Shown: piece after piece, positions 8,887-18,152 of the stretch
Position numbering within the stretch: position 1 is the stretch's first letter
How the letters are laid out: each line of letters begins with the position of its first letter
Assembly (NCBI RefSeq): GCF_003797185.1
Contig: NZ_RKMH01000008.1
Coordinates: 1-64,000 of the forward strand
Reading direction: 5' to 3'
Source of the DNA: Gordonia oryzae
Lineage (GTDB): Bacteria > Actinomycetota > Actinomycetes > Mycobacteriales > Mycobacteriaceae
DNA: 64,000 nucleotides
Position numbers and translations under genes: made by a program
The notes under the pieces: model-generated
Databases searched by the model: none
What the model was told of the DNA's origin: nothing
Seen by the model: the letters and a program-made list of their open reading frames with translations, nothing else

Positions 8887-9878
8887 ACGAACAGCTCCAA
8901 TCCGGGGATCATGGTGTACTCGACGACTCCGGTACCACGAATCGTCACATGGTCGGGTAGGTCGGCGCCGCCGAACCGGAATCCGGCGATGTCCGAGCCG
9001 ACCGACAGCGCCGGCGCCCACCCGTGACGCGCTACGAGACCACTCAATTCCGTTGCTGCGGTGAAGAACAGCGCGGTGGCCAGGCCGTCGGCAGTCATCG
9101 CGTCCCGCGCGAACACCCAGGTGGCCATCACCTCACGGGTGGGCGCAGCAGTCCTCGGGTCGACAATGTGGTGCCAGTCGCCCCATACGCGACGGTTGGC
9201 CGCAGACGCGCACAACGCGCCACCGGACAGCCCGACGAGTCCGATCGCCTTGGTGGGGTCGAGGGGATGTTCGAGGGCGATCCGTACCGGTTCGTCGCGC
9301 GGCGAGATCACCATGTCCCCGCCGGCGTCGACGAGGTAACGCTCGGCGTGGTCGGCAACGATCGACGCCACTCGATCGACAGCGAAGCCCTTGCCGGCCG
9401 CCCCGACGTCGAGCAGGACAGGGGTGTGGACCACCAATTCGGCACCGTCCCAGTCGATGACGTCGTCCCATGCGGGCGCGGGCACGGTGCGATCGGGGGT
9501 CAACGAGTAGTCGGCGTCGTATCCGGCGTCGTCGAGGATCTGCCCGACCAGCGGGCTGAGGGCACCGCCGGTGGCGTCGTAGAGCTCGCGATACCACTCC
9601 AGCAGACATCGATCCTCACGGGCGAGGCGGTATCGGCCGGCCGTGCGGGCCATCTCGGCAACCGTCGAGTCCAGACGGAAGCGTGACCAGAACCGGTCGA
9701 TGCGATCGAGTTCGGCACCCACCGCGGCACGCGCACGGTCCGAGAGCGGCCGGTCGGTGGTGATCTCCCAGACCGTGCCGAGCGCCTCGAAACCCCAGTC
9801 GGTACTCAACGGGTCGGTACGCACCGGATCAGGCGCGCGCCTTCGACTTGATCTGGGCGATGGCGTCATTGAAGCCAC
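8883..9878 (-). CDS. apbE: FAD:protein FMN transferase (ApbE family)
   Basis: ApbE enzymes attach FMN covalently to a Ser/Thr of partner proteins, using FAD. Family motifs are present: DVGAAGKGFAVD, VDAGGD, the HHIVDPRT loop and a C-terminal DGLATALFF. The listed start (ATG 9878) overlaps the upstream FMN-lipoprotein gene by 50 bp; a GTG at 9824, just past that gene's stop, would give 314 residues. No signal peptide is obvious, so export of the enzyme or its site of action is unclear. It lies between its presumed substrate lipoprotein and the membrane reductase. Confidence 0.9.
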   Translation of the reverse strand: MASMTPSPRSSRRRAPDPVRTDPLSTDWGFEALGTVWEITTDRPLSDRARAAVGAELDRIDRFWSRFRLDSTVAEMARTAGRYRLAREDRCLLEWYRELYDATGGALSPLVGQILDDAGYDADYSLTPDRTVPAPAWDDVIDWDGAELVVHTPVLLDVGAAGKGFAVDRVASIVADHAERYLVDAGGDMVISPRDEPVRIALEHPLDPTKAIGLVGLSGGALCASAANRRVWGDWHHIVDPRTAAPTREVMATWVFARDAMTADGLATALFFTAATELSGLVARHGWAPALSVGSDIAGFRFGGADLPDHVTIRGTGVVEYTMIPGLELFV

Positions 9879-10326
9879 CGGAGGTCAATGACGATCCGGA
9901 CACCTTGTGCACGTCGAGATCGTCGATGTTCTTGCCGACCACCTCGGAGTTGATCCCGCTGGCGAACTTCGCCTGGAACTCCGCTGACGTCCCGCGGGTA
10001 TGACTGCGATCGAGATCGACCTTGGTGATCGTCGCATTGTCGAGCGTGACGGTCACACCGATCTCCTGCGGGCCGCCCGGGGAGACGTAATGCCCGGTCG
10101 CGCTGTAGGTGCCGCTTTTGTACTCGCCGGAGCCGCCTGCGGAACCGGTCGCCGAGGTGGCCGTGGCCGCGCCGGTGCTCTGGGTGGCGTCGGGGGCCGT
10201 CGCGTCGTCGGAACCGCATGCGGCGGTCGCCAGGCCCACGGCGGCGACGGCGGCAACCACCCCGGTCGCGCGGGTCGCGGTCACGAACTCATCTTTGCGG
10301 ACCATGGTCCGTATTGATCGGGTCAT
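9829..10326 (-). CDS. FMN-binding domain lipoprotein
   Basis: The protein has 165 residues. A basic N-terminus and a hydrophobic stretch lead to a lipobox-like TAAC (Cys37). A low-complexity Ala/Thr/Gly/Ser linker (about 40-68) precedes an FMN_bind domain (about 70-165). The flavinylation motif, normally SGAT followed by YTS, reads SGSS-LTS (143-149), so the acceptor would be Ser146 and the usual Ala is Ser. It is first in the three-gene operon with apbE and the membrane reductase. An extracytoplasmic electron-carrier role is inferred. ATG 10302 is an alternative start. Confidence 0.85.
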   Translation of the reverse strand: MTRSIRTMVRKDEFVTATRATGVVAAVAAVGLATAACGSDDATAPDATQSTGAATATSATGSAGGSGEYKSGTYSATGHYVSPGGPQEIGVTVTLDNATITKVDLDRSHTRGTSAEFQAKFASGINSEVVGKNIDDLDVHKVSGSSLTSGGFNDAIAQIKSKARA

Positions 10327-10432
10327 GGTTTCCCATTCTGGGCCACGATCACCGTGAGCGCCTCACCCGGGTCCGATGTCTTAGCGTCTCCCAAGAAATC
10401 TCGCAGAGACCTGCCTGAGTCACGGCCGCGGA

Positions 10433-12163
10433 TCAACGGCCGGCAGCCGCCACGCGAGCCTGGATGGCGTTGACGAACACCGACGAGATGTCGTCGGCGC
10501 TCTTGGCGACATACGAGGTCCCGCCGGTCGCATCGGCGATCTGCTTCAAAGCGTCGGTGTCGGCGTCGGAGGAGATGCCGATGGTCAGCACAAGCACCGG
10601 CCGCGCCGGATCCTCGAGCTTCTTGAGCTCGGCGATCAGCTCGTCGAGGCTGATGCTGCCGGGATCGTCGTTCTCACCGTCGGTCATGATGATGACGCTG
10701 TTGGAGTAGGTCGGATCGTAGGCGCTCTGGACCTGCTTGAATGCGGCGAGCGTGGTGTCGTAGAGACCCGTCGCTCCGCCGAGGTTCTGCGGCGCCAGAC
10801 CCTGCGTCACCGCGGCGGCGAGTTCGTCACGATGGGTCTTTCCGTTGGCTGCGGGCGCGTCGAGTCGACGGATGTCGGACAGTTGCACCCAGTCCTGGCC
10901 GCCCGGGCCCCGGTTCTGACTGAATGCCCAGCCGCCGATCTCTGCGTTGTTCGGGAAAAGCTTCAGACCCTGTAGCGACGCGTCGATCAACAGTTGCGCC
11001 CGGGTCTGCGATCCCACGCTTTGCTGCATCGATCCGGAGGTGTCCTCGACGACGAGCGTGCGGATCGGCACGCCGAGTACCTGCCACTGCCGGAGCGCTT
11101 TGTCGACCTGCGCGGGATCACGCAGCGTCAGCACCTGCACCGGCTGACCCGTGCCATACGGGTGCTCACCACCGGCCGGTTTGCCGTTCGGCATACGAAA
11201 TGCCGCGTCGATTAACGGTTGTGCGGCATCGCCCGCGATACCGGCGGCCAGCGCCTTGCCCGCGTCGTCGGCGTCACCCTTGCGCGCTGAACCGGCAGTG
11301 TTCACCAAAGGGTAGTCGAGCAGCACTGTGCCGTCGGCGGGAATAGCGGACTTCAGCTGCGATCCCGGATGGGTACGCATGAACATCACGAACTGCTGTT
11401 CGGTCGTCACCGCCGGCACCTGGGAGGCGTTCGCCAGGTTGAGGCGCGTGCCCTCGCTGTCGTTGGTCAGACGAACGTTGTTCTGCTGCACCGCAAGTAC
11501 CGTCATGGCTTCGAGTAGTTGATCCTCGGTGAGCTTGTTGGCATTGACCTCGGCGAGTGCGCCGACGATCGGTGCGTCGCCGCTACTGGTATCCACCGGG
11601 CTACCCGCGCGCAGATCGGGCAACTTCATGACCTGCTCCCAGCTGACCAGCTGCGGCACGTTCTTGCCGACGACGACGGTGGGCGTGGACACCAACGACG
11701 GTGAGGTGAGATCGAGTTCCTGACGGACCTGGGTGATGACGCGGCGAGCCTGCAACTGCGAATCCGGCACCCACAGATCGGGGCGCTGATCACCACTGGT
11801 CAACAGACCCGGGGCGGCAGACCCGGCCACCGAGTCGACCGAATAGTCGTAACAGCTGGTGGCCGAGATCGTGGCCGCAGAATCCCGCAACGCCGCGGCG
11901 ATCGTCGGGTCGGCGGCGACCCTCACGCTCGTCCGGTCACCGTGGCAGGCCCCCGAATCGAGGGTGCGCCACACCACGAATCCGGTGACAAGGGCGGCGA
12001 CGACCACCAGTGCGCCGAGCCCCCACAGCAGGGCGCCGCGACGCGACGACCGCACCTTGCGGTGTTCGAAACCGAAGTCGTCGGTGGCCCCGCCGGACCG
12101 ACCCGCGCCCGGGCGACCGGGCGCGCGCCCGGTCTCCGCGGGCTCGTTGCTGTGCCGCCCCAT
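10433..12163 (-). CDS. Membrane-anchored substrate-binding plus von Willebrand factor A domain protein
   Basis: The protein has 576 residues. A Gly/Arg-rich cytoplasmic tail (1-42) is followed by one membrane helix (43-65). An extracellular region resembling a periplasmic solute-binding fold comes next (about 78-345; STPTVVVGKN is typical of the hinge). The C-terminal VWA domain (about 368-570) has an intact MIDAS motif DTSGS (374-378), so metal-dependent ligand binding is expected. The partner is unknown. It is a single gene with no transport genes beside it, which argues against a simple ABC-transporter role. Confidence 0.85.
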   Translation of the reverse strand: MGRHSNEPAETGRAPGRPGAGRSGGATDDFGFEHRKVRSSRRGALLWGLGALVVVAALVTGFVVWRTLDSGACHGDRTSVRVAADPTIAAALRDSAATISATSCYDYSVDSVAGSAAPGLLTSGDQRPDLWVPDSQLQARRVITQVRQELDLTSPSLVSTPTVVVGKNVPQLVSWEQVMKLPDLRAGSPVDTSSGDAPIVGALAEVNANKLTEDQLLEAMTVLAVQQNNVRLTNDSEGTRLNLANASQVPAVTTEQQFVMFMRTHPGSQLKSAIPADGTVLLDYPLVNTAGSARKGDADDAGKALAAGIAGDAAQPLIDAAFRMPNGKPAGGEHPYGTGQPVQVLTLRDPAQVDKALRQWQVLGVPIRTLVVEDTSGSMQQSVGSQTRAQLLIDASLQGLKLFPNNAEIGGWAFSQNRGPGGQDWVQLSDIRRLDAPAANGKTHRDELAAAVTQGLAPQNLGGATGLYDTTLAAFKQVQSAYDPTYSNSVIIMTDGENDDPGSISLDELIAELKKLEDPARPVLVLTIGISSDADTDALKQIADATGGTSYVAKSADDISSVFVNAIQARVAAAGR

Positions 12164-12220
12164 GCGCGCACTCCCCTGTGTTGTCGAATCCGGTTGGTGT
12201 CGAGCCCGGCGGTGTCGAAC

Positions 12221-12658
12221 TCAGCCGAACGTCTGTTGGAAGGTCCTCAGCGATGCGTGCAGGTCACCATGGACCACCTTGGCCGTCGCCATCCCGATCG
12301 GCCCCATCAACGGGAGACCACCGAGGTCGATGAGGAACGTGATCGTCGATCCCGAGGAGCGCGGCTTTACCGTCAGATCGAGCTTGACCTTGATCCCGCC
12401 CTTACCCGAGCCCTTCAGCCGCACCTCGCTGCCCTCGACATACTTGTCGACGACCCAATCAATGCGCACGGGATTGCCCTTCACCTTCACAATGGAGGTC
12501 ACCTTCAGTCCCTTACGCAATTCGTGCGGCTGCGGCACCGGACTGCGCCATCCACCGTGCAGCACCAACCACTCGTCGAAACGCGACAGATCCGATGCCG
12601 CGGTCCAGGTGTCTGCGGGTGACAGCTCGAGGTCGATGGAATCGCTCGTCTTCGCCAT
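12221..12658 (-). CDS. SRPBCC-fold protein, Rv0910-like toxin homolog
   Basis: The protein has 145 residues from ATG 12658 and matches the START/SRPBCC small-ligand-binding fold (DTWTAASDLSRFDEW at the N-terminus, a central beta-rich part and a helical end). In M. tuberculosis the homolog Rv0910 is described as the toxin of the Rv0909-Rv0910 pair. Here the Rv0909-like gene (13330-13548) lies on the same strand but is separated by an oppositely transcribed DNA glycosylase gene. The start is only 18 bp from the divergent glycosylase start. Toxicity here is not shown by sequence; a lipid or polyketide ligand-binding role is an alternative. Confidence 0.75.
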   Translation of the reverse strand: MAKTSDSIDLELSPADTWTAASDLSRFDEWLVLHGGWRSPVPQPHELRKGLKVTSIVKVKGNPVRIDWVVDKYVEGSEVRLKGSGKGGIKVKLDLTVKPRSSGSTITFLIDLGGLPLMGPIGMATAKVVHGDLHASLRTFQQTFG

Positions 12659-12676
12659 GGTGTGGAAGCCTAACCG

Positions 12677-13333
12677 GTGATGCAGGTGCACAGACGTCGA
12701 CCCGAGCCTTGCCCGACTGGGCGCGACCGGCTGACCGCGGCGATCGCCCATCCCGATCCCGCCGTCGGGGCACGGACCCTGCTCGGCACGATCCTCGTCG
12801 GGCATGACGTGATCTTGCGGATCACCGAGGTCGAGGCCTATGCGGGACCGCGCGATCCCGCGTCTCACGCCTTCGCGAGGACGCCGCGCTCGGAGATCAT
12901 GTACGGCCCACCCGACCGGCTCTACGTGTACCGCATCCACGGCCATTTCTGCGCGAATGTGGTGACCGGGCCCGGCGGGGCGGCATCGGCGGTGCTGCTG
13001 CGCGCCGGTGAGGTCGTCGACGGATCGGCGCGCGCGCATCGGCGACGAGAGGCCGGTCGAGCGGCGCCGGTCGCCGAGTCGGCACTGGCGCGTGGACCAG
13101 GCAACCTGACCCGTGCGCTCGGGATCACGATGGAGGACCTGGGCACCGATCTCGCCAACGGCTTGTCGGTCACTTTGCTACCCGCAGACCAACCGATCGA
13201 CCCTGCAGCGATCAGCGCCGGCCCACGGGTGGGTGTGCGACGCAATGCCGACCTCGCGTGGCGGTTCTGGCTCACCGACGACCCGACGGTGTCGGCGTAT
13301 CGCCGACACCCGCGGGCCGCAGCGGGGAATTAG
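12677..13333 (+). CDS. mpg: 3-methyladenine DNA glycosylase (AAG/MPG family)
   Basis: The protein has 218 residues with the MPG fold: LLGTILV, the catalytic-glutamate motif ITEVEAYAGPRDPASHA, the substrate-pocket stretch MYGPPDRLYVYRIHG and the GPGNLTRALGI segment. It removes alkylated purines in base-excision repair. The start is GTG 12677 or ATG 12680, with GGAAG upstream. The stop overlaps the antitoxin gene stop by 4 bp on the opposite strand. The gene sits exactly between the toxin-like and antitoxin-like genes. Confidence 0.9.
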   Translation: MMQVHRRRPEPCPTGRDRLTAAIAHPDPAVGARTLLGTILVGHDVILRITEVEAYAGPRDPASHAFARTPRSEIMYGPPDRLYVYRIHGHFCANVVTGPGGAASAVLLRAGEVVDGSARAHRRREAGRAAPVAESALARGPGNLTRALGITMEDLGTDLANGLSVTLLPADQPIDPAAISAGPRVGVRRNADLAWRFWLTDDPTVSAYRRHPRAAAGN

Positions 13334-13548
13334 GCGGGATTCTGCGGCGGCTGGTGGGGGGTTTCCGAATTCTGAGTTTCCCGATTGTCGGCTCCAACAG
13401 CCTTGCGGGCCACATCCTGCGCCTTGTCGACCTGCGAGGCGTACTTGCCGCCGGTCGCCTTGTCGATGGCGTCGCCGCCCTTGTCGATCAGACTCGGGTT
13501 CTTCTGCAGTGCGGCCTTGGCCTTGTCGACCAATCCTTTGAGATCCAT
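13330..13548 (-). CDS. Antitoxin, Rv0909 / MT0933-like family
   Basis: This is a 72-residue helical charged protein. The pattern LVDKAKAALQKNPSLIDKGG, then DAIDKATGGKYASQVDKAQD, is characteristic of MT0933-like antitoxins such as Rv0909. The C-terminal ~20 residues are Asn/Gln/Pro-rich. The start has a strong ribosome site (AAGGAG, 8 nt upstream). The order with the CtpE-like ATPase upstream on the same strand matches M. tuberculosis as I recall it. Its presumed partner is the SRPBCC protein at 12221-12658, separated by mpg. Confidence 0.8.
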   Translation of the reverse strand: MDLKGLVDKAKAALQKNPSLIDKGGDAIDKATGGKYASQVDKAQDVARKAVGADNRETQNSETPHQPPQNPA

Positions 13549-13638
13549 GACCAGCTCCTTGTGGTGGGGTGATAACCGTCTGTCACACGGTGTACAGATC
13601 GGGCGAAGCGGTCCCCGAGTGTAGGTGCCGCATCGAGG

Positions 13639-16206
13639 TCATGCCAGCGATCCTCCCTCGGCGCCGTCGATGTGCCCCGAGCCGTCGATGTGCCCCGAGC
13701 CGTCGATGTGCCCCGAGCCGTCGATGTGCTCCGAGTCGCGATCTCCGACCAGGCGCGGCAACAGCCGCGACACGATCTCCACACCCGCGATGCCGCAGGC
13801 CGCGGCGATGAACGCGACCACGTTCATGCCCCAGTTCGACGAATCCAGTTTGACCATGTGCTGCGTCCACGGCCAGGCGAAGATGATCGCGTAAGCGCCG
13901 ACAGAGGCGAGAAGTAGCACGATCTTCCACCATGTGTATGGCCGCGCGACGACGGCCAGGACGTAGAGGGCGACGGCGATCAGGCAGATCAGGGTGGCCG
14001 TGGCCGCCTGGGTCTGGGCGGGCGGAAGGTCGACGCTGTCGCCACCCAACGCCACCCCGGTCCCGCCGGGATTGACGATGACGTAGGTGATGAACGCGGC
14101 GAGCCCGACGATGACGCCGTTGGGTACCGCCTGGGTCAGCACCCGACGGACGAAACCGGTCCGGGCACGCTCGTTGTTCGGGGCGAGCGAGAGGACGAAT
14201 GCCGGCACACCGATGGTGAACCATGCCGAAATGGTGACGTGGATGGGCTGGAAAGGGTAACTGAGCGAGGCAAATCCGAAGATCTTGCCGGCCACCCCGG
14301 CAACCCCGACGAACAGCGCAAGCAGCACCGCGTACACGGTCTTGGTGAGAAACAGGTTCGATACGCGCTCGATGTTGCCGATCACTCGTCGGCCCTCACC
14401 GACCACATACGGCAGCGTCGCGAATTTGTTGTCCAGCAACACGATCTGCGCGACCGCCCGGGCTGCCGAACTGCCCGATCCCATGGCCACACCGATGTCG
14501 GCGTCCTTGAGCGCGAGGACGTCGTTGACGCCGTCACCGGTCATCGCCACGGTGTCTGCTCGAGACTGCAGCGCCGCCACCATCGCGCGCTTCTGGTCGG
14601 GGCGCACCCGGCCGAAGACGACGCCGTCGGAGACGACCTCGGCGAGCTCGGCGGGATCGTCGGGCAGAATGCGCGCGTCGACGGCCGACTCGGGTGAACC
14701 GAGACCCAACGACTGGGCCACCGCACCCACCGACCGTGCGTTGTCGCCGGAGATCACCTTCACCGCGACGCGCTGGGACGCGAAATAGTCGAGGGTGTCG
14801 CGGGCGTCGTCACGCACCCGCTGTTCGAGGACGACGAGCGCGACCGGCGTCAGCGTCCCGGGAACGTTTGTCGCCGAACCGCTCTCGCTGGGCGCGGCCT
14901 CGGGTTCGGTGTCGACCGGGACGTCGGTGTGCCCGAGTAGCAACACCCGCAGTCCGTTGGCGCCGATGTCCGAGGCCAGCGTTGCCGGCGTGGAGTCCGG
15001 GTCGAGAAGCACATCGGGAGCGCCGAGAATCCAGTTGCCGCGATCGGCGCCGGAGGCGTCGGCGAACGACATGCCGCTCCACTTCTTGGCGGAGGTGAAC
15101 GGCTCGATGGCGGTGATATGCCAGTCCGGCGCCTGCGGGTAGGCCTCGGCCAGCGCGAGCACGCTGGCGTTCGGGCTGCGGTCGTTGGCGGCGAGCGCAG
15201 CGAGGGCCTCCTCGAGCGACGTGTGTTCCGTGGCGTCGCCGACCCCACGCACCTCCGACAGGCGCATACCGTTCTCGGTGAGCGTGCCGGTCTTGTCGGC
15301 ACAGACGACGCTGACGCGCGCGAGGCCCTCGATCGCGGGGAGTTCGTTCACCAGACATTGGCGGCGCCCGAGCCGGACGACGCCGACGGCGAACGCGATC
15401 GAGGTCATCAGGACCAGACCCTCGGGCACCATCGGCACCAGCGCGGCGACCATGCCCAACAGCGACGCACGCAGCCCGTTCCCGCTGATGAATAGCTGAT
15501 TGACGATCGTCAGGACACCGGCCGGGATGAGCAGCCACGTGATGACTTTGAGGATTTCGTTGATCCCGGTCATCAGCTCCGAGGTCACCAGCGTGTACTT
15601 CGACGCCTCAGCGGCCAGCTGCGAGGCGTAGGCGTCGGCACCCACCTTGGTGGCCCGGTACGCGCCGGAACCCGACACCACGAAGCTGCCGGAGAGGATC
15701 TTTTCGCCCGCGGCCTTGTCGACGGCATCGGCCTCCCCGGTGAGCAGCGATTCGTCGACGTCGAGGACCAGCGATTCGACAACCTCACCGTCGACGATGA
15801 TCTGATCGCCCGCGCCGACTTCGATGATGTCGTCAATGACGACCTCGGCGGGCGGAAGCTCGTGCACCTGCCCCTCCCGGCGTACCCGGGGCCGGGTCTG
15901 ACCGACGATGGCCAGCCGGTCGAGGGTGCGTTTGGCGCGGATCTCCTGGATGATGCCGATGCCGCTGTTGGCCACGATGAGCAGGCCGAAGAGTCCGTTG
16001 ATGAACGAGCCGGTGAACGCGACAATGGCGAACAGCACAGCGAGGATCGCGTTGATCCGGGTGAACACGTTGGCGCGGATGATGTCGGCGACGCTGCGCC
16101 CGGAGCGATCGGGCATCGAGTTGACCTGCCCGGCGGCGACCCGCTCGGCCACCTCGTCGGCGGTCAGTCCGGGATTGGTGGCTCCGGTGTCGATCAGTCC
16201 GCTCAC
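13639..16206 (-). CDS. ctpE: Cation-transporting P-type ATPase, CtpE-like (probable Ca2+ uptake)
   Basis: The protein has 855 residues from GTG 16206, overlapping the upstream MBL gene stop (GTGA). P-type ATPase motifs are complete: phosphorylation site DKTGTLT (Asp304), TGEA at 156-159 where most members have TGES, PEGL in the fourth membrane segment (261-264) and TGDGVND. Membrane segments surround these and six more close the protein. CtpE of mycobacteria is described as a calcium importer. Unusual: the C-terminus ends in four HIDGSG-type repeats. A frame extending to 16476 lies inside the MBL gene and is rejected. Confidence 0.88.
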   Translation of the reverse strand: MSGLIDTGATNPGLTADEVAERVAAGQVNSMPDRSGRSVADIIRANVFTRINAILAVLFAIVAFTGSFINGLFGLLIVANSGIGIIQEIRAKRTLDRLAIVGQTRPRVRREGQVHELPPAEVVIDDIIEVGAGDQIIVDGEVVESLVLDVDESLLTGEADAVDKAAGEKILSGSFVVSGSGAYRATKVGADAYASQLAAEASKYTLVTSELMTGINEILKVITWLLIPAGVLTIVNQLFISGNGLRASLLGMVAALVPMVPEGLVLMTSIAFAVGVVRLGRRQCLVNELPAIEGLARVSVVCADKTGTLTENGMRLSEVRGVGDATEHTSLEEALAALAANDRSPNASVLALAEAYPQAPDWHITAIEPFTSAKKWSGMSFADASGADRGNWILGAPDVLLDPDSTPATLASDIGANGLRVLLLGHTDVPVDTEPEAAPSESGSATNVPGTLTPVALVVLEQRVRDDARDTLDYFASQRVAVKVISGDNARSVGAVAQSLGLGSPESAVDARILPDDPAELAEVVSDGVVFGRVRPDQKRAMVAALQSRADTVAMTGDGVNDVLALKDADIGVAMGSGSSAARAVAQIVLLDNKFATLPYVVGEGRRVIGNIERVSNLFLTKTVYAVLLALFVGVAGVAGKIFGFASLSYPFQPIHVTISAWFTIGVPAFVLSLAPNNERARTGFVRRVLTQAVPNGVIVGLAAFITYVIVNPGGTGVALGGDSVDLPPAQTQAATATLICLIAVALYVLAVVARPYTWWKIVLLLASVGAYAIIFAWPWTQHMVKLDSSNWGMNVVAFIAAACGIAGVEIVSRLLPRLVGDRDSEHIDGSGHIDGSGHIDGSGHIDGAEGGSLA
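13663..13734. repeat. Four 18-bp tandem repeats inside the ctpE 3' end
   Basis: Four head-to-tail copies of an 18-bp unit (13663-13680, 13681-13698, 13699-13716, 13717-13734), the last with one change. On the coding strand they encode HIDGSG units at the cytoplasmic end of the ATPase. A length of 18 bp keeps the frame, so copy-number change would lengthen or shorten the tail without breaking the protein. Confidence 0.9.
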
Positions 16207-17384
16207 GCCGAGGCTTCCCACCACTGCGGATCGGCGAGACCGGTCCCCGACCGACGGGTGAGGTCGATGCTGCCTCCGGGCTGCGGAACCATCACCGTGG
16301 TCGCGTTGCGGCGGGCACTGGGCAGCAGTCGCGCGATCGGCTCGGCCCACCGGTGGCGGGCAAGGGAGAACGTGCCCCAATGGATGGGGACGAGAACGGC
16401 ATCGGCGTGCGCCGACCCGGAGACCATCCGATGAATCGCGACGGCCCCCTCGGGGTCGACGTGCACGTCGGGCCACAGCGTGTCGTAGGCGCCGACCGCG
16501 ATGAGCGTGAGGTCGAACGGACCGAGCCGCGCGCCCATCTCGTCGAAGCGTTCGGTGTACCCGGTGTCACCGGAGAAGAACACGCGATGGGTCGGTCCGA
16601 CTATCGCCCAGCTCGCCCACTGGGTGAGGTCGCGGTCGAACATGCGGCCTGAGAAATGCCGGGCCGGGCCGCAGGTAAAGCTGACATGACCGGTTCGACC
16701 GGTGACCTCCACGGTCTCCCACAGATCGGCCTGCCGGATGCGATCGGCCGGCACACCCCAGGACAGCAGGTGCGCAGCAACGCCGAGCGGGGTGACGAAG
16801 GTCACCGCCGGCTGGCTGTCGGCGATGGTGCGCACGGTCGCCATGTCCAGATGGTCGTAGTGGTCGTGGCTGATCAGCACGACGTCGAGGGGCGGGAGGT
16901 CGGCGGCCGGGAGCGGGGCGCGGTGCATCCGGGCGGGACCGATGGCCTGCGACGGCGAACACCGCTGGGAGAACACCGGGTCGGTCAGCACCAGCATCCC
17001 GTCGATCTCGACGAGGGCCGAGGCGTGTCCGAGCCAGGTGACCGCGAGTGCTCGTGCGTCCTCGGGAAACGTCGGGCGCTCGACCCGAATAGGTGTTGTC
17101 GGCCGGCCCGGGCGGCGGGCCATGTCGAGCGCGACGCGCAGGCCCGGCGCCGACGCGACCGACGGCGGCTCGGGGTTGGTGAAGGTTCGGCCCACCAGGT
17201 TCGGTGAGCCCGCGACGTGCCGCCAGATCGATTCCGGGTCGGCGCCGATCGCCCGCGCCGCGGGCAGTCCCACCGAGGCCAAGGAGTCGACAGCCGCGCC
17301 TGCCGCACCTACGCCGAGCGTGCTGACCGAACTCTTCACCCGCCCCCACATGTCGGTGGGCGTCTTTTCGATGCGCGTGGTCAC
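16203..17384 (-). CDS. MBL-fold metallohydrolase (UlaG / NAPE-PLD-like), Rv0906 homolog
   Basis: The protein has 393 residues from GTG 17384, with GAGG upstream. The metallo-beta-lactamase metal site is present: HDHYDH at 173-178, preceded by TWLGHAS (116-122) and followed by FFSGDTGY and the PIHWGTF motif. This combination is typical of the UlaG/NAPE-PLD-like branch, which hydrolyses phosphodiesters or lactones. The substrate is unknown. It is translationally coupled to ctpE (GTGA overlap) and divergent from a TetR regulator. Confidence 0.85.
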   Translation of the reverse strand: MTTRIEKTPTDMWGRVKSSVSTLGVGAAGAAVDSLASVGLPAARAIGADPESIWRHVAGSPNLVGRTFTNPEPPSVASAPGLRVALDMARRPGRPTTPIRVERPTFPEDARALAVTWLGHASALVEIDGMLVLTDPVFSQRCSPSQAIGPARMHRAPLPAADLPPLDVVLISHDHYDHLDMATVRTIADSQPAVTFVTPLGVAAHLLSWGVPADRIRQADLWETVEVTGRTGHVSFTCGPARHFSGRMFDRDLTQWASWAIVGPTHRVFFSGDTGYTERFDEMGARLGPFDLTLIAVGAYDTLWPDVHVDPEGAVAIHRMVSGSAHADAVLVPIHWGTFSLARHRWAEPIARLLPSARRNATTVMVPQPGGSIDLTRRSGTGLADPQWWEASA

Positions 17385-17441
17385 GATCCTCAGCGTAACC
17401 GTGCCCACCGGAAGTCGTGGTATCGGAAAAGGAGGACGCGG

Positions 17442-17495
17442 CTTGGTAGCATTCTCGCCTGCAACCAAGTTTACGCGTGTGCGGAGCGCACACGC
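17442..17495. promoter_or_regulatory. Operator candidates between the MBL and TetR genes
   Basis: A perfect palindrome with 9-bp arms (GCGTGTGCG and its complement, GAG between) lies at 17475-17495, 30 bp before the TetR ATG. A second dyad CTTGGT-N16-ACCAAG spans 17442-17469. Both sit in the 141-bp divergent spacer, where a TetR repressor usually binds to control itself and its operon. The dyads are seen; binding is inferred. Confidence 0.5.
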
Positions 17496-17525
17496 TGGTC
17501 GGGAAGTGAAATTTCGTTGGCTCGG

Positions 17526-18152
17526 ATGTCCGTCACGGATCGGCGCGCAGCGCTCGTCGAGGCCGCATATCGGGTCATCGCCGACCACGGCGTCGAGGGC
17601 GCGACGACTCGCCGGATCTGTGCCCACGCCGACATGCCACTCGCGAGCTTCCATTACGCCTTCGAATCTCGCACGGCCCTACTGTGCGCGGTCATGAAGA
17701 CGGCGGTTCCCACCGACATCAATCAGATGCTGCACACGATCCAGGCCGAGGACGACGTCGCCGCCGGTTCGGCGGTGGAGGCGATGGAAACCACCATGCG
17801 CCACCAGCTCGATGCGTTCTACGCCATGCTCAAAGCCGATCCAGGTCGGCTGCAGGCCACGATCTCGCTCGGCATCTACGCGCACAACCATCCCGAGCTG
17901 CAACGTGACGGCAAGACGATGTACGAGGATCTTTATGGCGTCGCCGCCGCAGGCCTCGACGCCGGGGCAGCGCGTTGCGGTGTTCGGTTCGTCACCCCGT
18001 CCGCCGAGATCGCGCCCGCGATGATTGGCGCTTTGATCTCGATCACCTTGATCTACTTGAGCACCGCCGACGACGCCGTCGTCAAAAGCCTCATGGAATC
18101 ACTTGTCCGACAGACAATGTCGGCTGTCGTTGCGGATGACGAAGCGTCATGA
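17526..18152 (+). CDS. TetR-family transcriptional regulator
   Basis: The protein has 208 residues from ATG 17526; TTG 17517 is possible. The N-terminal TetR helix-turn-helix is clear (RRAALVEAAYRVIADHGVEG, ATTRRICAHADMPLASFHYAF), followed by a helical ligand domain. Its stop overlaps the start of the PLP-enzyme gene (ATGA, 18149-18152), making it the first gene of a three-gene coupled unit. It probably represses this operon through the palindrome upstream. The ligand is unknown. Confidence 0.88.
   Translation: MSVTDRRAALVEAAYRVIADHGVEGATTRRICAHADMPLASFHYAFESRTALLCAVMKTAVPTDINQMLHTIQAEDDVAAGSAVEAMETTMRHQLDAFYAMLKADPGRLQATISLGIYAHNHPELQRDGKTMYEDLYGVAAAGLDAGAARCGVRFVTPSAEIAPAMIGALISITLIYLSTADDAVVKSLMESLVRQTMSAVVADDEAS

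Noticed and set aside
13663-13734. Possible CRISPR-like array
   Set aside because: The repeats are 18 bp, contiguous without spacers, and code for HIDGSG units in frame.
16207-16476. N-terminal extension of the ctpE frame
   Set aside because: The extension lies inside the MBL gene in another frame, is Arg-rich, and the GTG at 16206 gives a normal P-type ATPase N-terminus with a GTGA overlap.
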